From Rhizobium sp. 32-5/1 (GTDB taxonomy: Bacteria; Pseudomonadota; Alphaproteobacteria; Rhizobiales; Rhizobiaceae), in contig NZ_CP120638.1 in NCBI RefSeq assembly GCF_029537235.1, positions 2,916,501 through 2,980,500 of the forward strand: 64,000 bases of DNA. Direction: 5' to 3'. The notes beneath the pieces were generated by a model. It saw only the letters and a program-made list of their open reading frames with translations. It had not been told where the DNA came from and did not search any database. A program made the position numbers and the translations under genes. Numbering within the stretch: position 1 is the stretch's first letter; the number at the start of each line of letters is the position of its first letter. Below, piece by piece: positions 9,052 to 21,115 of this stretch.

Positions 9052-10042
9052 GATCGTTCAATCCCACGCCACCGAATTCGCGTTGCTCGCTGTCATCGCG
9101 CTCATCAGCCTGTTCCTGTCGCTGGCGACGGATCGTTTCTTTACGCTCGGCAATGCCTTCGATCTGTTGAACACAAGCTCGGTCAACATCATCTTTGCCG
9201 TGGGGTTGCTGGTCGTTTTGATCGCCGGCGGCATCGACATTTCTTTCGCCGTTGCCGCGTCCGTGGTGCAGTATGTCGCCGCGCTGCTTCTGGAGAGCAT
9301 CGGTGGTGGCGGCTGGTTCTCGGGACTCTTGATCGCTGCAATTCTCGGCGTGGCGCTCGGCGCGATCAATGCACTCCTGATCCACCGGTTCAAGATCATT
9401 TCGATCGTCGCCACCATCGCGACCTTCAACATCTATTTCGGCCTCCTGATGTTCTTCACGCGCGGCGTGTCGATCTACAATCTGCCGGACTGGCTAACGA
9501 GCCGCGTCATCCTGTTCGAGCATGAAATGGCCGATGGCAGCTGGGTGGAAATCACCCTTCCGGTCCTGATCATGGTTGCCTGCGTCATCTCGACCTGGGT
9601 GCTGATCACCCGCACGACAACCGGCCGCCAGCTCTACGCCTTCGGCGACAATCCGGAAGGCGCCCGCCGCTTCGGTATTAATGTCGGCGGCATGCAGTTC
9701 ATCGCCTTTGGCTGGCTGGGCCTGATGGCGGGGATCGCCGGCCTCGTCCAGGCGCATTACGCGCAGGAAGTCGTCCCCAACGCGCTTTATGGCCGTGAAC
9801 TCGATGTTCTGGCAGCGGTGGTTCTCGGCGGCGCCCGTCTTGGCGGCGGCAAGGGCACGGTGCTTGGTTGCGTGCTTGGCGTGCTGATGATCTCGATCAC
9901 CCAGAACGGGCTGAACCTGATGGGCGTCTCGCCTTTTGCCTTCAAGATGATCATCGGCGCCATCATCCTAGTCGCCATCACTTTGTCGAACACGAACATC
10001 GAGCGCCTGTTGCCGTTCATGCGGGAGGGATCGCGCCGATGA
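9044..10042 (+). CDS. ABC sugar transporter permease, RbsC type (first)
   Basis: Inner-membrane permease of 332 residues with multiple hydrophobic helices and the BPD_transp_2 signature region (VLAAVVLGGARLGGGKGTVLG). It overlaps the ATPase by 8 bases and the second permease by 4 (ATGA), indicating translational coupling. Together with the second permease it should form a heterodimeric channel, as in the RhaP/RhaQ and LsrC/LsrD systems. Confidence 0.92.
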   Translation: MRKIVQSHATEFALLAVIALISLFLSLATDRFFTLGNAFDLLNTSSVNIIFAVGLLVVLIAGGIDISFAVAASVVQYVAALLLESIGGGGWFSGLLIAAILGVALGAINALLIHRFKIISIVATIATFNIYFGLLMFFTRGVSIYNLPDWLTSRVILFEHEMADGSWVEITLPVLIMVACVISTWVLITRTTTGRQLYAFGDNPEGARRFGINVGGMQFIAFGWLGLMAGIAGLVQAHYAQEVVPNALYGRELDVLAAVVLGGARLGGGKGTVLGCVLGVLMISITQNGLNLMGVSPFAFKMIIGAIILVAITLSNTNIERLLPFMREGSRR

Positions 10043-11034
10043 GATCCGTTGTCGATCGTTTTGTATCCTGGGTGGGTCCGGAAATCGCCGGGCCGGGTGC
10101 CGCCTTCATTGCCGTGATGATCTTCTTCAGCATCGGCTCGCCGCAATTCCTGACGGGCGCAACATTCGGATCTGTCGCATTCCAGTTGCCGGAGCTGGGG
10201 CTGTTGACGCTCGCCATGCTCTTGCCGATCCTCACCGGCGGGCTCAATCTCGCCATCACGTTTACGGCCAACATTGCCGGTCTGACGGTCGCCTGGGTGT
10301 TGCAGCAGAACGGCGGTGCCGATGCCGGGCCGGTGGCTTTCCTGCTCGGCAGCCTGCTTGCCATCGGTGTCGGTGCTGCAAGCGGCCTCATCATGGGGCT
10401 GGTCATTGCCTATACCAAGGCGCATCCGATCCTCGTTTCCCTGTCGATGATGATCTTCCTGCGCGGGCTTGGCGAATTCCTGACGCGCGGCGGTGACGTC
10501 TCGGGCTTCCCCGCATTCCTGCAGCCGATCGGCCATGGCAGCATTCTCGGCCTGCCGATCCCGCTTCTCATCCTCATTGCCTGCGTGCTGATCTGGCATG
10601 TGCTGCTGACCCGGACGAAGCTCGGTTTCGGCACCTACATGATCGGCTCCAACATCGAAGCTGCCCGCTATTCCGGGATCAATACCCGCAAGGTGCTGGT
10701 CCTCGTCTACATGCTGTCGGGGGCCATGTGCGCAATTGCCGGCATCATCATGCTGGCCCGGTTCAATTCCGTGCGCGTCGGTCACGGCGAGTCCTATCTG
10801 CTGATCACAGTGCTTGCCTGCTTCCTCGGCGGGGTCAATCCGTTTGGTGGTTTCGGAAGGGTCATCCCGGTCTTCCTTGCGTTGGTCGTGCTGCAGCTTC
10901 TGTCATCCGGGCTCAATCTGATGGGCGCCAATCAGCATCTCGCAACTGCCGTCTGGGGCATCCTTCTGATCAGCGTGATGCTGCTGCGCTGGATGTCTTC
11001 GCATTTCAAAATTTTCAAACGCAAGAAGGGATAG
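10039..11034 (+). CDS. ABC sugar transporter permease, RbsC type (second)
   Basis: Second permease subunit, 331 residues and highly hydrophobic. The C-terminal segment LLITVLACFLGGVNPFGGFG matches the conserved region of this family. The true start is the ATG at 10039 (MRSVVDRFVSWVG), whose ATGA overlaps the previous stop; the open frame upstream (from 9868) is only run-through of the preceding gene. Partner of the permease at 9044-10042. Confidence 0.92.
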   Translation: MRSVVDRFVSWVGPEIAGPGAAFIAVMIFFSIGSPQFLTGATFGSVAFQLPELGLLTLAMLLPILTGGLNLAITFTANIAGLTVAWVLQQNGGADAGPVAFLLGSLLAIGVGAASGLIMGLVIAYTKAHPILVSLSMMIFLRGLGEFLTRGGDVSGFPAFLQPIGHGSILGLPIPLLILIACVLIWHVLLTRTKLGFGTYMIGSNIEAARYSGINTRKVLVLVYMLSGAMCAIAGIIMLARFNSVRVGHGESYLLITVLACFLGGVNPFGGFGRVIPVFLALVVLQLLSSGLNLMGANQHLATAVWGILLISVMLLRWMSSHFKIFKRKKG

Positions 11035-11039
11035 GGACT

Positions 11040-11887
11040 ATGGAAGGTTTTGGCGTTCACACGAGCATGTGGACAATGAACTGGAACCGCGAGGGCGCCG
11101 AAAAGGCCATTGCGGCAGCGGTGAAATACAAGATGGATTTCATCGAGATCGCGCTCCTGAATGCGCCAGCCGTCGATGCGGCTCACAGTCGTCAGCTTCT
11201 CGAAAAGCACCAGTTGCGCTCGGTCTGCTCGCTGGGCCTGCCGGAACACGCCTGGGCCTCCGTGCATCCGGAAGAGGCAGTCGAGTATCTCAAGGTTGCC
11301 ATCGACAAGACCGCCGACATGGGGGCTGAAGCGCTGTCGGGCGTCATCTTCGGCGGCATCGGCGAACGCACCGGCGTGCCGCCGACAGAAAAGGAATATG
11401 ACAACATCGCCCGGGCTCTTCAGGCGGCGGCAAAACACGCAAAGTCACGCGGCGTTCAGCTTGGGGTTGAGGCGGTCAACCGCTACGAAAACCATCTCAT
11501 CAACACGGCTGCCCAAGCCGTCGATATGATCGAACGCGTCGGTGCCGACAATGTTTTCGTCCATCTCGACACCTACCATATGAACATCGAGGAAAAGGGC
11601 GCCGCAAACGGCATTCTCGTGGCCCGCGACCACCTGAAATACATCCACCTCTCCGAAAGCGACCGCGGCACGCCGGGTTACGGCAATGTTCCTTGGGACG
11701 AGATCTATGCAGCACTTGCCGCCATCGGCTTCAAGGGGGGCTCGCGATGGAGAGCTTCATCAATATGCCGCCCGAGGTTGCCTACGGTCTTGCCGTCTGG
11801 CGCCCGGTTGCCAAGGACGAAGAGGAAGTCATGGGCAATGGTCTGCCCTTCCTGCGCAACAAGGCCGCGCAATACGGCCTGATCTGA
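11040..11887 (+). CDS. Sugar isomerase/epimerase, D-tagatose/D-psicose 3-epimerase-like (frameshifted)
   Basis: A TIM-barrel metal-dependent ketose 3-epimerase family member, about 282 residues when repaired. Visible metal and substrate positions are a Glu in GVEAVNRYENH, an Asp in LDTYHMNIEE, a His near IHLSESDRGTPGYG, and a Glu in AMESF after the break. One G is missing from the run at 11735-11740; the C-terminus then continues in the next frame to AAQYGLI at 11887. It starts six bases after the second permease. It likely converts the imported ketose for the downstream kinase, but the substrate is unknown. Confidence 0.87.
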
Positions 11888-11914
11888 CGCAATCTGAACA
11901 TGAAGGGACATGGG

Positions 11915-13374
11915 ATGACGCAGGCGATGCGGGAAGGATCGGACGCTCGCATCGCCGTGCTTGATGTCGGCAAGACCAATGTCAAGCTGAGTGCTGTTTG
12001 CGAGGACGGGACGATTCTGGAAACCGTCTCCATTGCCAATGGGGTTATGGACGGTCCGCCCTGGCGCCATCACGATCTGGCCGGGACGGGGACTGGGTGA
12101 TGTCGTCGCTGACAGAGCTTTGTCGGCGTCATGACATCCTGTCCTTCGTGACATCCGGCCACGGCTCCGGCGGTGTGCTTGTCGGCCCCGACCCGGATGA
12201 AAATGGCGACGGAACGGCGCTGCCGATGATCGACTACGAGCAGCCGCTGCCGGAAGACATCCGGCTGCGTTATGCACCGCTTTCCGGTTCGTTTTTCGAT
12301 CGCGGCAGTGCGCTGATGCTGGGTGCCACGCACCAGGCGCGGCAGATGTACTGGATGCAGTATGCCGAGCCGCAAGCCTTTGCGAAGGCGCGCTGGTTTC
12401 TCGGCGTGCCGCAATACTGGGCGTGGCGTCTGAGCGGCGTGGCGGTGTCGGAAGCGACTTTTCTCGGGGCTCAATCCCATCTCTGGAACACGGTCGAGCG
12501 GCGGTGGTCGCCGATTGTTGCCGCCTGCGGTTGGCAAAGCCTGATGCCGCCCTTCGCCCATGCCTGGCAACGCATCGGCAAGATCCGGCCAGCGCTCGCC
12601 AGTCGATACGGACTGCCGCAGGATATCGACGTCCTGGCCGGGATCCATGACAGCAGTGCCAATTTCTATCGCTATCAGGCAGCGGGTCTGACAGGGGCTA
12701 CCGTGGTCTCGACCGGAACCTGGATCGTTGCGCTTAACGGCGCCGTTGCGCTGGAGCGGCTGGACGAGCATCGCGGCATGACCTGCAACAGCGATGTCGA
12801 TGGCCGGCCGGTGGGTGGTGCACTGACCATGGGCGGCCGCGAATTTTCTCTGGTCGCCGGCCCGCAAACGGATAGCCGCCCGGTTTCGGCTGAGGCTATT
12901 CAGCGCCTGGTCGAGCAGGGCACCGTGGTGCTGCCATCCTTTGGCGACGATGACGGCCTGTTTCCCGGAAGTGCGGGAAAGGGACGCTTTATCGGTCCGC
13001 TTCCCGTTGATCCTGTCGAGCGAAAGGCACTTGCTGTGCTTTACACCGCGCTCCTGACCGCAGAATGCCTCGATGCGCTGGGCAGCGACGGCCTTGTGGT
13101 ACTTGATGGCAGTTTTCTGCGCGAGCCGCTCTATGCCGCACTCGTTGCAGCCCTGCGCCCCGACCGGCAAACGCTCTACAGCCTAGACGCCTATGGTGTC
13201 GCCTCCGGTGCAGCACTTCTCGCCGGCCATTCAACGCGCACGATAAAAGCACCCATCGCCCTCAATACGCCGCTTTCCATGCCCGGCATCGCCAACGCCC
13301 TTGGCCGCTATGCCGAGCGCTGGCGCCAGCTTTCCCGTACCAACACACCCGCACGTCTCCAGAAAGGCCTATGA
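11915..13374 (+). CDS. FGGY-family carbohydrate kinase (frameshifted)
   Basis: ATP-dependent sugar kinase, about 486 residues when repaired. The N-terminal phosphate-binding segment IAVLDVGKTNVKLS is characteristic of rhamnulokinase/fuculokinase-type FGGY kinases, and the C-terminal domain contains VVLDGSFLREPLYA. The frame changes near 12083-12085 (GGG), where adding one base gives DLAGDGDWVMSSL. The start at 11915 has an AAGGGA seven bases upstream. It is followed by the aldolase gene, with one base between stop and start, so it probably makes a ketose 1-phosphate for aldol cleavage. Confidence 0.87.
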
Positions 13375-13375
13375 C

Positions 13376-14077
13376 ATGAGCAACACACCAACCGATATAG
13401 CAGCGCTGCGCCGCGAAATGGTCGATATCTGCCGGCGCATGAATTCCAGCGGCATCAACCAGGGAACGGCCGGCAATCTTTCGGTACGGACTGATACTGG
13501 ATTCCTGATCACGCCGTCGTCGCTGCCCTATGATACGATGCAGCCGGAAGATCTGGTCGAGATGGATTTCGACGGTACCTATGTCGGCCGCCGGCCATCC
13601 TCGGAGTGGCGTTTCCACCGTGATATCCTGCGCGAACGCACGGACATCAACGTCGTGCTGCATTGCCATTCCATCTATGCAACGACACTTGCCTGCCACC
13701 ACAAGACCATTCCGAGCTTCCACTACATGACCGGCATTGCCGGGGGCACCACTGTTCGGTGCGCGGGCTATGCGACCTTCGGCACGCAGGCGCTGTCCGA
13801 CAATGCGCTGGCGGCGCTGAAAGATCGGATCGCCTGCCTGCTTGGCCAGCACGGCCAGATTTCGCTCGGCAAGGACCTCGAAAGTGCCCTTTGGATGGGG
13901 ATCGAAATCGAGACCCTGTCGCGCATGTATGTGCAGGCGTTGACGCTCGGCGAACCTCCGGTTTTGCCTGATGACGAAATGGAACGGGTCATCGCCCAGA
14001 TGCGGCGCATGAGCTATGGCTACGCGCCCGATCCGGAAGGCGTCAACGATCTGGCGCGGCCGCGTGGGCAGGCTTGA
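13376..14077 (+). CDS. Class II aldolase/adducin family protein, L-fuculose-phosphate aldolase-like
   Basis: Zinc-dependent aldolase of 233 residues. The N-terminus (ICRRMNSSGINQGTAGNLSVR) and the zinc-site stretch NVVLHCHSIYATTLACHH are typical of FucA/AraD-type enzymes; FucA-like proteins cleave a ketose 1-phosphate into dihydroxyacetone phosphate and an aldehyde. The ATG at 13376 begins one base after the kinase stop at 13374, and the upstream open frame is run-through. Last gene of the sugar operon; convergent with thiD across 22 bases. Confidence 0.9.
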   Translation: MSNTPTDIAALRREMVDICRRMNSSGINQGTAGNLSVRTDTGFLITPSSLPYDTMQPEDLVEMDFDGTYVGRRPSSEWRFHRDILRERTDINVVLHCHSIYATTLACHHKTIPSFHYMTGIAGGTTVRCAGYATFGTQALSDNALAALKDRIACLLGQHGQISLGKDLESALWMGIEIETLSRMYVQALTLGEPPVLPDDEMERVIAQMRRMSYGYAPDPEGVNDLARPRGQA

Positions 14078-14099
14078 ATTTTGAAGGCTGCTATCCCGC

Positions 14100-14883
14100 T
14101 TACGGGAATTGTGTCTTGGCGAGCAACTGATCGAAGACATGATCCTTGGAAAGGCGGATGCTGTCCGAAAGCTTCCTTCCGAAGGCGATATGGGTCGCGA
14201 TGGCGCTTGCCAGCATGCAGCCGGTTCCGCGCATGCTGGCAGAGAGCCGGGGGCCTCGAAGCGGGTGATCGTGCCATCGATTTCGATCAGAATGTCCCGG
14301 GATTGCGGGCCAGCGCCATGGCCGCCCTTGATCAATACGGCGTTTCCCCTGACAGGAAGAGGCCGGCCTGTACGATCGCTTCCTCGTCGTCTTCTGCTGG
14401 CCGTAAAGCGCCTGAGAACACAGCGAGTTCCGGTAGGTTCGGTGTTATAAGGTGGCAGAGCGGCAGAAGGTCCTGCTTCAGGCAGTCAAGAGCATCGCCC
14501 GGCAAGAGCAGACCTCCCGACGATGAGACCAGCACCGGATCGAGAATGACGGGAAGCTGCGGATGGTTGCGCAGCACGCTCGCCACCGCGGCGACAATCG
14601 CCTGTGTCCCCAGCATGCCGATCTTGACCGCCGAGACACTGTTGGCCTCAAGCGCTGCCCGGATCTGCGCCGCTACGAGATCGGCATCCAGCGTTAACAC
14701 CTGCCGGACAGAATGATGGGTCTGGACCGTGATTGCCGTGACGGCAAGGCAGGTCTTTCCGCCGAGTGTGGCAATGGTTTCGATGTCGCGCGCCATTCCG
14801 GCGCCACCGGAGGAATCGCTGCCGGCAACGACCAGCACGCAGGGTGGCTCAACTAGCGCCACTGACTGGTCTTCCCAATCCAT
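14100..14883 (-). CDS. thiD: Hydroxymethylpyrimidine/phosphomethylpyrimidine kinase (two frameshifts)
   Basis: Cytosolic kinase of thiamine synthesis that phosphorylates HMP and HMP-P; about 261 residues when repaired. The N-terminal ATP site CVLVVAGSDSSGGAGM and a C-terminal GTGCMLASAIATH anion-hole segment are visible. Two breaks are seen: one in the run at 14346-14349 (repairs to SGGNAVLIKGGHGAG) and one at 14249-14253 (repairs to FEAPRLSASMRGTGC), ending at 14100. It overlaps the end of thiE by 31 bases and is last in the operon. Confidence 0.88.
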
Positions 14884-15457
14884 TGCCGTGTGCGTTCCTC
14901 TGGGTCGGCATGCAGCGTGATATCGGTGACGACGGCCGCGCTGTCGGCACCCGCGGCAAAGACGCCGTCGAGCCGATCGATAGTGAGCCCGCCGATCGCC
15001 ACCAGATGCAAATCGCCGACTTTCCGCTGCCACTCGGAAAGCCGCTCCAGTCCCTGCGGCGCCCAAGGCATTTTTTCAGGATGGTCGGGTAGACCGGACC
15101 GAGTGCAATGTAATCCGGCTTGGCTGAAAGGGCGGTTTCGAGTTCCGCTTCGTCATGGGTGCTGAGGCCGAGTTTCAATCCGGCCCGGCGGATGGCGTCC
15201 AGATCGGCGGTGGCCAGATCTTCCTGGCCCAGATGGATGAAATTGCAGCCTTCCTCAATTGCCAGCTGCCAGTGATCATTGACGACCAACTGACACGCAT
15301 ACGCCGCACAGATCGTTTTCGCGCGGCGAATTTCCTGGCGAAGCACATGCTCCGGCATATCCTTGATCCGCAATTGCACCAGCTTAACGCCGAGCGGCAC
15401 GAGGCGGTCGATCCAGTCGGCCCTATCGACAATGAGGTAGAACGGATCAAGCTTCAC
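14853..15457 (-). CDS. thiE: Thiamine-phosphate synthase (frameshifted)
   Basis: Joins HMP-PP and the thiazole phosphate to give thiamine phosphate. About 201 residues, in the ThiE/TenI barrel family. Visible family segments are [38 protein letters not shown] and [12 protein letters not shown]. The frame breaks in the T-run at 15071-15076 (A-run on the coding strand), after which [14 protein letters not shown] continues in the correct frame. The start is the GTG at 15457, overlapping the thiG stop by GTGA. Confidence 0.88.
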
Positions 15458-16225
15458 GAGAACACCGCCTTTCCGATGACGGGTGTCGAGGGCACGGCCA
15501 TGTCGCGCGGTTCCAGCAGGCCCGCTTTGTAGCCAGAACGCCCGGCCTCGATGGCGGCGGCGAAGGCACTGGCCATCTGCACGGGATTGTTTGCGCCAGC
15601 CACGGCGGTGTTTAAGAGAACGGCATCGAAGCCCAGCTCCATGACGAGGGCGGCGTGCGACGGGCGGCCGAGACCGGCATCGACGATCAGCGGCACGTCG
15701 TGAAAATGCGCCCGCATGCTGCGCAGCGCCGGAATGTTCTGCGGGCCCATGGCACTGCCGATCGGCGCGCACCAGGGCATCAGCACCTTGCAGCCGGCAT
15801 CGAGCAGCTTTTCCCCCACCACCAGATCGTCGGTCGTGTAGGGAAGACCTCGAAGCCGTCGGCGCAGAGAATGCGGGCAGCGTCTACGAGCGCGAAGACA
15901 TCCGGCTGCAGCGTGTCGTGATGGCCGATGACCTCCAGCTTGATCCAGTTGGTGCCGAACACCTCGCGCGCCATCTGCGCGGTCAGCACCGCTTCGGACG
16001 TCGTGTGGCAGCCGGCGGTATTGGGCAGGATGCGCGTGCCGAGATCGCCGATCATCCGGAAGAAGGCGCCGCCCTGCTTGCCGCCCGCCATTTCACGGCG
16101 CAGGGAGACGGTGAGGATCTCGGTTTTCGACGCTCGCACCGCATCGGCGAGAATGGCGGGGAGGGGTAACGCGCCGTACCGAGCAGCAGGCGCGAGGAGC
16201 CCCTGGTTCCATAGAGTTCGAGCAT
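15454..16225 (-). CDS. thiG: Thiazole synthase (two frameshifts)
   Basis: Forms the thiazole ring from deoxyxylulose phosphate, ThiS-thiocarboxylate and dehydroglycine; about 257 residues. The N-terminus [23 protein letters not shown], the Schiff-base lysine region NWIKLEVIG, and the barrel end [15 protein letters not shown] are present. Breaks lie in the G-runs near 16158-16166 and at 15841-15843, each repaired by one base (YPSPAILADA and [13 protein letters not shown]). GGGAGG precedes the ATG, two bases after thiS. Confidence 0.9.
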
Positions 16226-16227
16226 GG

Positions 16228-16425
16228 TCATCCTCCCTGCATCGGTGACAAGATTTCGATCCGGTCGCAGTCGTTGAGGCGAAAAGCGGCGCGGTTCTCT
16301 CGGTGGACGATCTCGCCATTGACGGCCGTCGCCAGCCAGTCGCCTTCGTAATCGAGCAAAACCAGCAATTCGGCGAGCGTCTGGCTGGTGATGTCATGGT
16401 CTTCGCCGTTGATGATCAATTTCAT
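16228..16425 (-). CDS. thiS: Sulfur-carrier protein ThiS
   Basis: Ubiquitin-like sulfur carrier for thiazole formation, 65 residues, ending in the required Gly-Gly (ILSPMQGG) that is adenylated and thiocarboxylated. Its ATG overlaps the thiO stop by ATGA and it ends two bases before thiG. Intact. Confidence 0.95.
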   Translation of the reverse strand: MKLIINGEDHDITSQTLAELLVLLDYEGDWLATAVNGEIVHRENRAAFRLNDCDRIEILSPMQGG

Positions 16426-17446
16426 GATGGATGTCCTTCCTGCATGCGCTGTTTCGCTCCTTGCTCACTGCGATGAGAAAGCCTGGTGCCGGATAGTCCG
16501 ATCCGTTCGACGACCTCACGGGCCATGGCTGGCGCCAGCAGGAAGCCGTGCCGGTAGAAACCGTTGACGAAGATCCGGCCGTCGCTTTCGAACACCCGTG
16601 GCAGATTGTCGGGAAAGGCGGGGCGAACGCCGGTGCCGGTCTCGATGAGTTGCGCCTCGCCGAAGGCAGGGTGCAGTGTATAGGCGGCGTTCAGCAGCTC
16701 CATCAGCGAGCGGGCGGTGATCGGACCATCATCCTCGCTCTCGATCATCGTGGCGCCGACCATGAACAGGCCGTTGCCACGGGGACGATGTACAGCGGAA
16801 TGCGCGGATGCAGCAGGCGCACCGGACGCGACAGGGAAACCTCCAGCGTTTTGAGGTGCAGCATTTCGCCCCGCACCCCGCGCAGGTCCTTCGTGTTGCC
16901 GATCCGGTTGCGTCCGGTGCAATCGACGATCCGGTCGAAGCCTGAGGGGTCTTCGTCCTGCACAACTCCGAAACAGAACGAGACACCCATCCCGAGCAGT
17001 TTTCGGTGAAGCCCGGCCAGTGCGGCGCGCGGATTGAGATGCGCTTCGTTGCGGAAGAACAGCGCCTGTCGGAAGCGTCCGGCAAGGGCGGGTTCCAGCG
17101 ATGCGATTGCGTCCTCGTCCAGCCATTCGAAGCCTAAGGTTCGACCGGCAAAGCGCCGCAGCTCCGCCTCGTCGCGGGCAGGCGCGACCACCAGCGTGCC
17201 GTTTTTCGCCACATGGCCCGGCAGAGCCGCATCCCACCAGTCCGCTGCCCGGCAGCCGAGCGTCAGCACAGCGTCCGGCGCACTTTCGCGCTCGCACCAG
17301 GGGGCCAGCATGCCGCCGGCAAAGCCGGAGGCGCCGGTGCCGACACCAGCTGCCGTGTCGATGACCTCGACCTTCGCACCCGACGTGGCGAGTTCATGGG
17401 CAACCGTGAGGCCGGCAATGCCGGCCCCCTTGATCAGGACGCGCAT
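16422..17446 (-). CDS. thiO: Glycine oxidase, thiamine pathway (frameshifted)
   Basis: FAD-dependent amine oxidase that supplies dehydroglycine to ThiG; about 341 residues. The N-terminal Rossmann motif is GAGIAGLTVAHEL, and the C-terminal substrate domain reads VNGFYRHGFLLAPAMA. The frame breaks in the run at 16781-16784; adding one base gives LYIVPRGNGLFMVGATM. The start is the ATG at 17446; a GTG at 17452, overlapping the thiC stop, is the alternative. It sits between thiC and thiS as in the thiCOSGE order known from Rhizobium. Confidence 0.9.
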
Positions 17447-17448
17447 GC

Positions 17449-19501
<2,053 letters not shown>

Positions 19502-19534
19502 ATGTCTCAAGTTGAAAGAAGCGGAGCCGCTTTG

Positions 19535-20491
19535 TCAAGTTCGCCTATGGGCATCGAGGATCGCCCGGGTGATCGCGATGTCCTGGACGGCGATGCCTGT
19601 CAGATCGGCGATGGTAATTTCGTCCTGATTTTGCCGGCCTTTTACGGCCCCATCTAGGACTGCGCCCAACTCACGGCAGCTTTCAAGCATAATCGCTCCT
19701 GCCTCGAAGGCTGTGGAAAATTCGCCATGCGCCAGCGATTGTTCGAGGCGATCGGCGATCCGGTGGTCTGCGCGCGCCACCAGTGCAGTTTCCAGTTCCT
19801 GCTTGCCGGGCGCATCCGCACCGATGGCGGTGATGTGCGTGCCCGGCCGTATCCAGTCGCTGCAGACCAGCGGTTCGCGGGACGGCGTGGTGGTGATGAT
19901 GGTATCCGCCGATCGGCAGAGGGCTTCAAGGTTTCTGGCAAGCTCGACCGCTATGCCTTCCTCTGCAAGCGTCTCGACAATCCCGGCTGCTTTTGTTTTG
20001 GACCGTGCCCAGAGGGCGAAGGTAAGCGACCTGTCCTTCATCGCCCGGTGCAGGCAACGGATCTGCATGCCCGCCTGAATGCCTGAGCCAATTATTGCGA
20101 CGCGCCGGGCGTCTTTTCGGCAGAGTGCTCGTGTTGCAATGGCGCCGCCAAGGCCGGTGCGCAGGTCCGTCAGGAAGCCCTCGTCCAGCAGGATTGCCTG
20201 CAACTGTCCGGTCGTCGCCGAAAGCGCCAGCATCACGCCGCTGGACGTGGACAGTCCGATCGACGGGTTACGATAGAAGCCGCTCGCGATCTTGACGACG
20301 AAGATCGGATCGCCGGCGATGTGCCCGTATTTGATATGGCAATCGCCGTCTGCTTGCGGGAAAGCGATGTAGCCCACTGGCGGGATCGTCGCGCGCCCTT
20401 GCGAGGCGGCGATATAGGCTTGCTCGACCGCATGCAGGCCGGCGTCGAGATCCACGAGGGCTTCGATTTCAGCGCGCGACAGGATGATCAT
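19535..20491 (-). CDS. Ornithine cyclodeaminase/mu-crystallin family protein
   Basis: NAD(P)-dependent enzyme family including ornithine cyclodeaminase, alanine dehydrogenase and ketimine reductases; 318 residues. The Rossmann motif is VAIIGSGIQAGMQIR, and the substrate region near the N-terminus includes HIKYGHIAG and VVKIASGFYRN. Its ATG overlaps the preceding regulator stop by four bases. It is grouped with an aminotransferase and a YheO-like regulator, so it probably acts on an amino acid or cyclic imine. The specific reaction cannot be assigned. Confidence 0.9.
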   Translation of the reverse strand: MIILSRAEIEALVDLDAGLHAVEQAYIAASQGRATIPPVGYIAFPQADGDCHIKYGHIAGDPIFVVKIASGFYRNPSIGLSTSSGVMLALSATTGQLQAILLDEGFLTDLRTGLGGAIATRALCRKDARRVAIIGSGIQAGMQIRCLHRAMKDRSLTFALWARSKTKAAGIVETLAEEGIAVELARNLEALCRSADTIITTTPSREPLVCSDWIRPGTHITAIGADAPGKQELETALVARADHRIADRLEQSLAHGEFSTAFEAGAIMLESCRELGAVLDGAVKGRQNQDEITIADLTGIAVQDIAITRAILDAHRRT

Positions 20492-21105
20492 TCGTCCGCC
20501 GCTCGTTCCTGGTTGAGATATTTATAGACCGTGGCACGGCCCATGCCGAGAACGCGGGAAATATAGGCGGCTGCGTTCCTGCCGCCGAAAGCGCCGTCGG
20601 CCGACAGGTCCTTGACCAGCTGTTGCTTCTGGTCGCGCGTCAGGTTTGCGATAATCAGGGCGCGCGACGTCGTCCAGTTCTGGATGTATTCGTTGATGCG
20701 CTCGTGCCAGTCCTCCTTGAAGAGGCTTGCCGGCTTGTCGTGATCGACAGGGACAGAGGCAAAGGCGCTGAGCGTCTGCATCACCGCGTGGAAATGCGAG
20801 ACATCCGCATTGATGCAGAGCACCGCGATCGGCCGATCGTTGGCGTCGCGCAGGATGATGCTAATCGACTTGATGCGCCGCCCGTCCCAGTTGACCTTTT
20901 CATAGGGACCGAGAATGCGCTCGATCGGTCGGAAATCGATCTCGTTCAAAAGCGACGGTTCGCCGATCTCGCGCTTGGAAAAGTTGCCGGCGATATGGGC
21001 GGCCGTCTCCGTCTCGAGGTCGTGCAGCACGACCTCGACGAAGGGCTGGAACAGCTGGGCGATGCCGTCGCAGACGGCGGCAAAGGGCACGAGCTCGGGC
21101 TTCAT
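20488..21105 (-). CDS. YheO-like PAS/HTH transcriptional regulator
   Basis: Regulator of 205 residues with an N-terminal YheO-type PAS domain (VPFAAVCDGIAQLFQPFVEVVLHDLE) and a C-terminal HTH (RNAAAYISRVLGMGRATVYKYLN). DauR, which controls D-amino-acid breakdown, belongs to this family. The start is set at 21105 (MKPELVPF); the frame upstream of it is run-through of the neighbour. It lies inside an aminotransferase-regulator-cyclodeaminase operon and probably controls it. Confidence 0.88.
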   Translation of the reverse strand: MKPELVPFAAVCDGIAQLFQPFVEVVLHDLETETAAHIAGNFSKREIGEPSLLNEIDFRPIERILGPYEKVNWDGRRIKSISIILRDANDRPIAVLCINADVSHFHAVMQTLSAFASVPVDHDKPASLFKEDWHERINEYIQNWTTSRALIIANLTRDQKQQLVKDLSADGAFGGRNAAAYISRVLGMGRATVYKYLNQERAADE

Positions 21106-21115
21106 GCCTGCGCTC

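Noticed and set aside
9787..10785. Minus-strand 332-codon frame opposite the RbsC-type permeases
   Set aside because: Composition typical of antisense to hydrophobic genes (His/Asp/Gln rich); both permeases are clear on the plus strand.
14853..16225. thiE and thiG as pseudogenes
   Set aside because: Each break is a single base at a homopolymer, and all catalytic regions are intact on both sides, matching the error pattern across the window.
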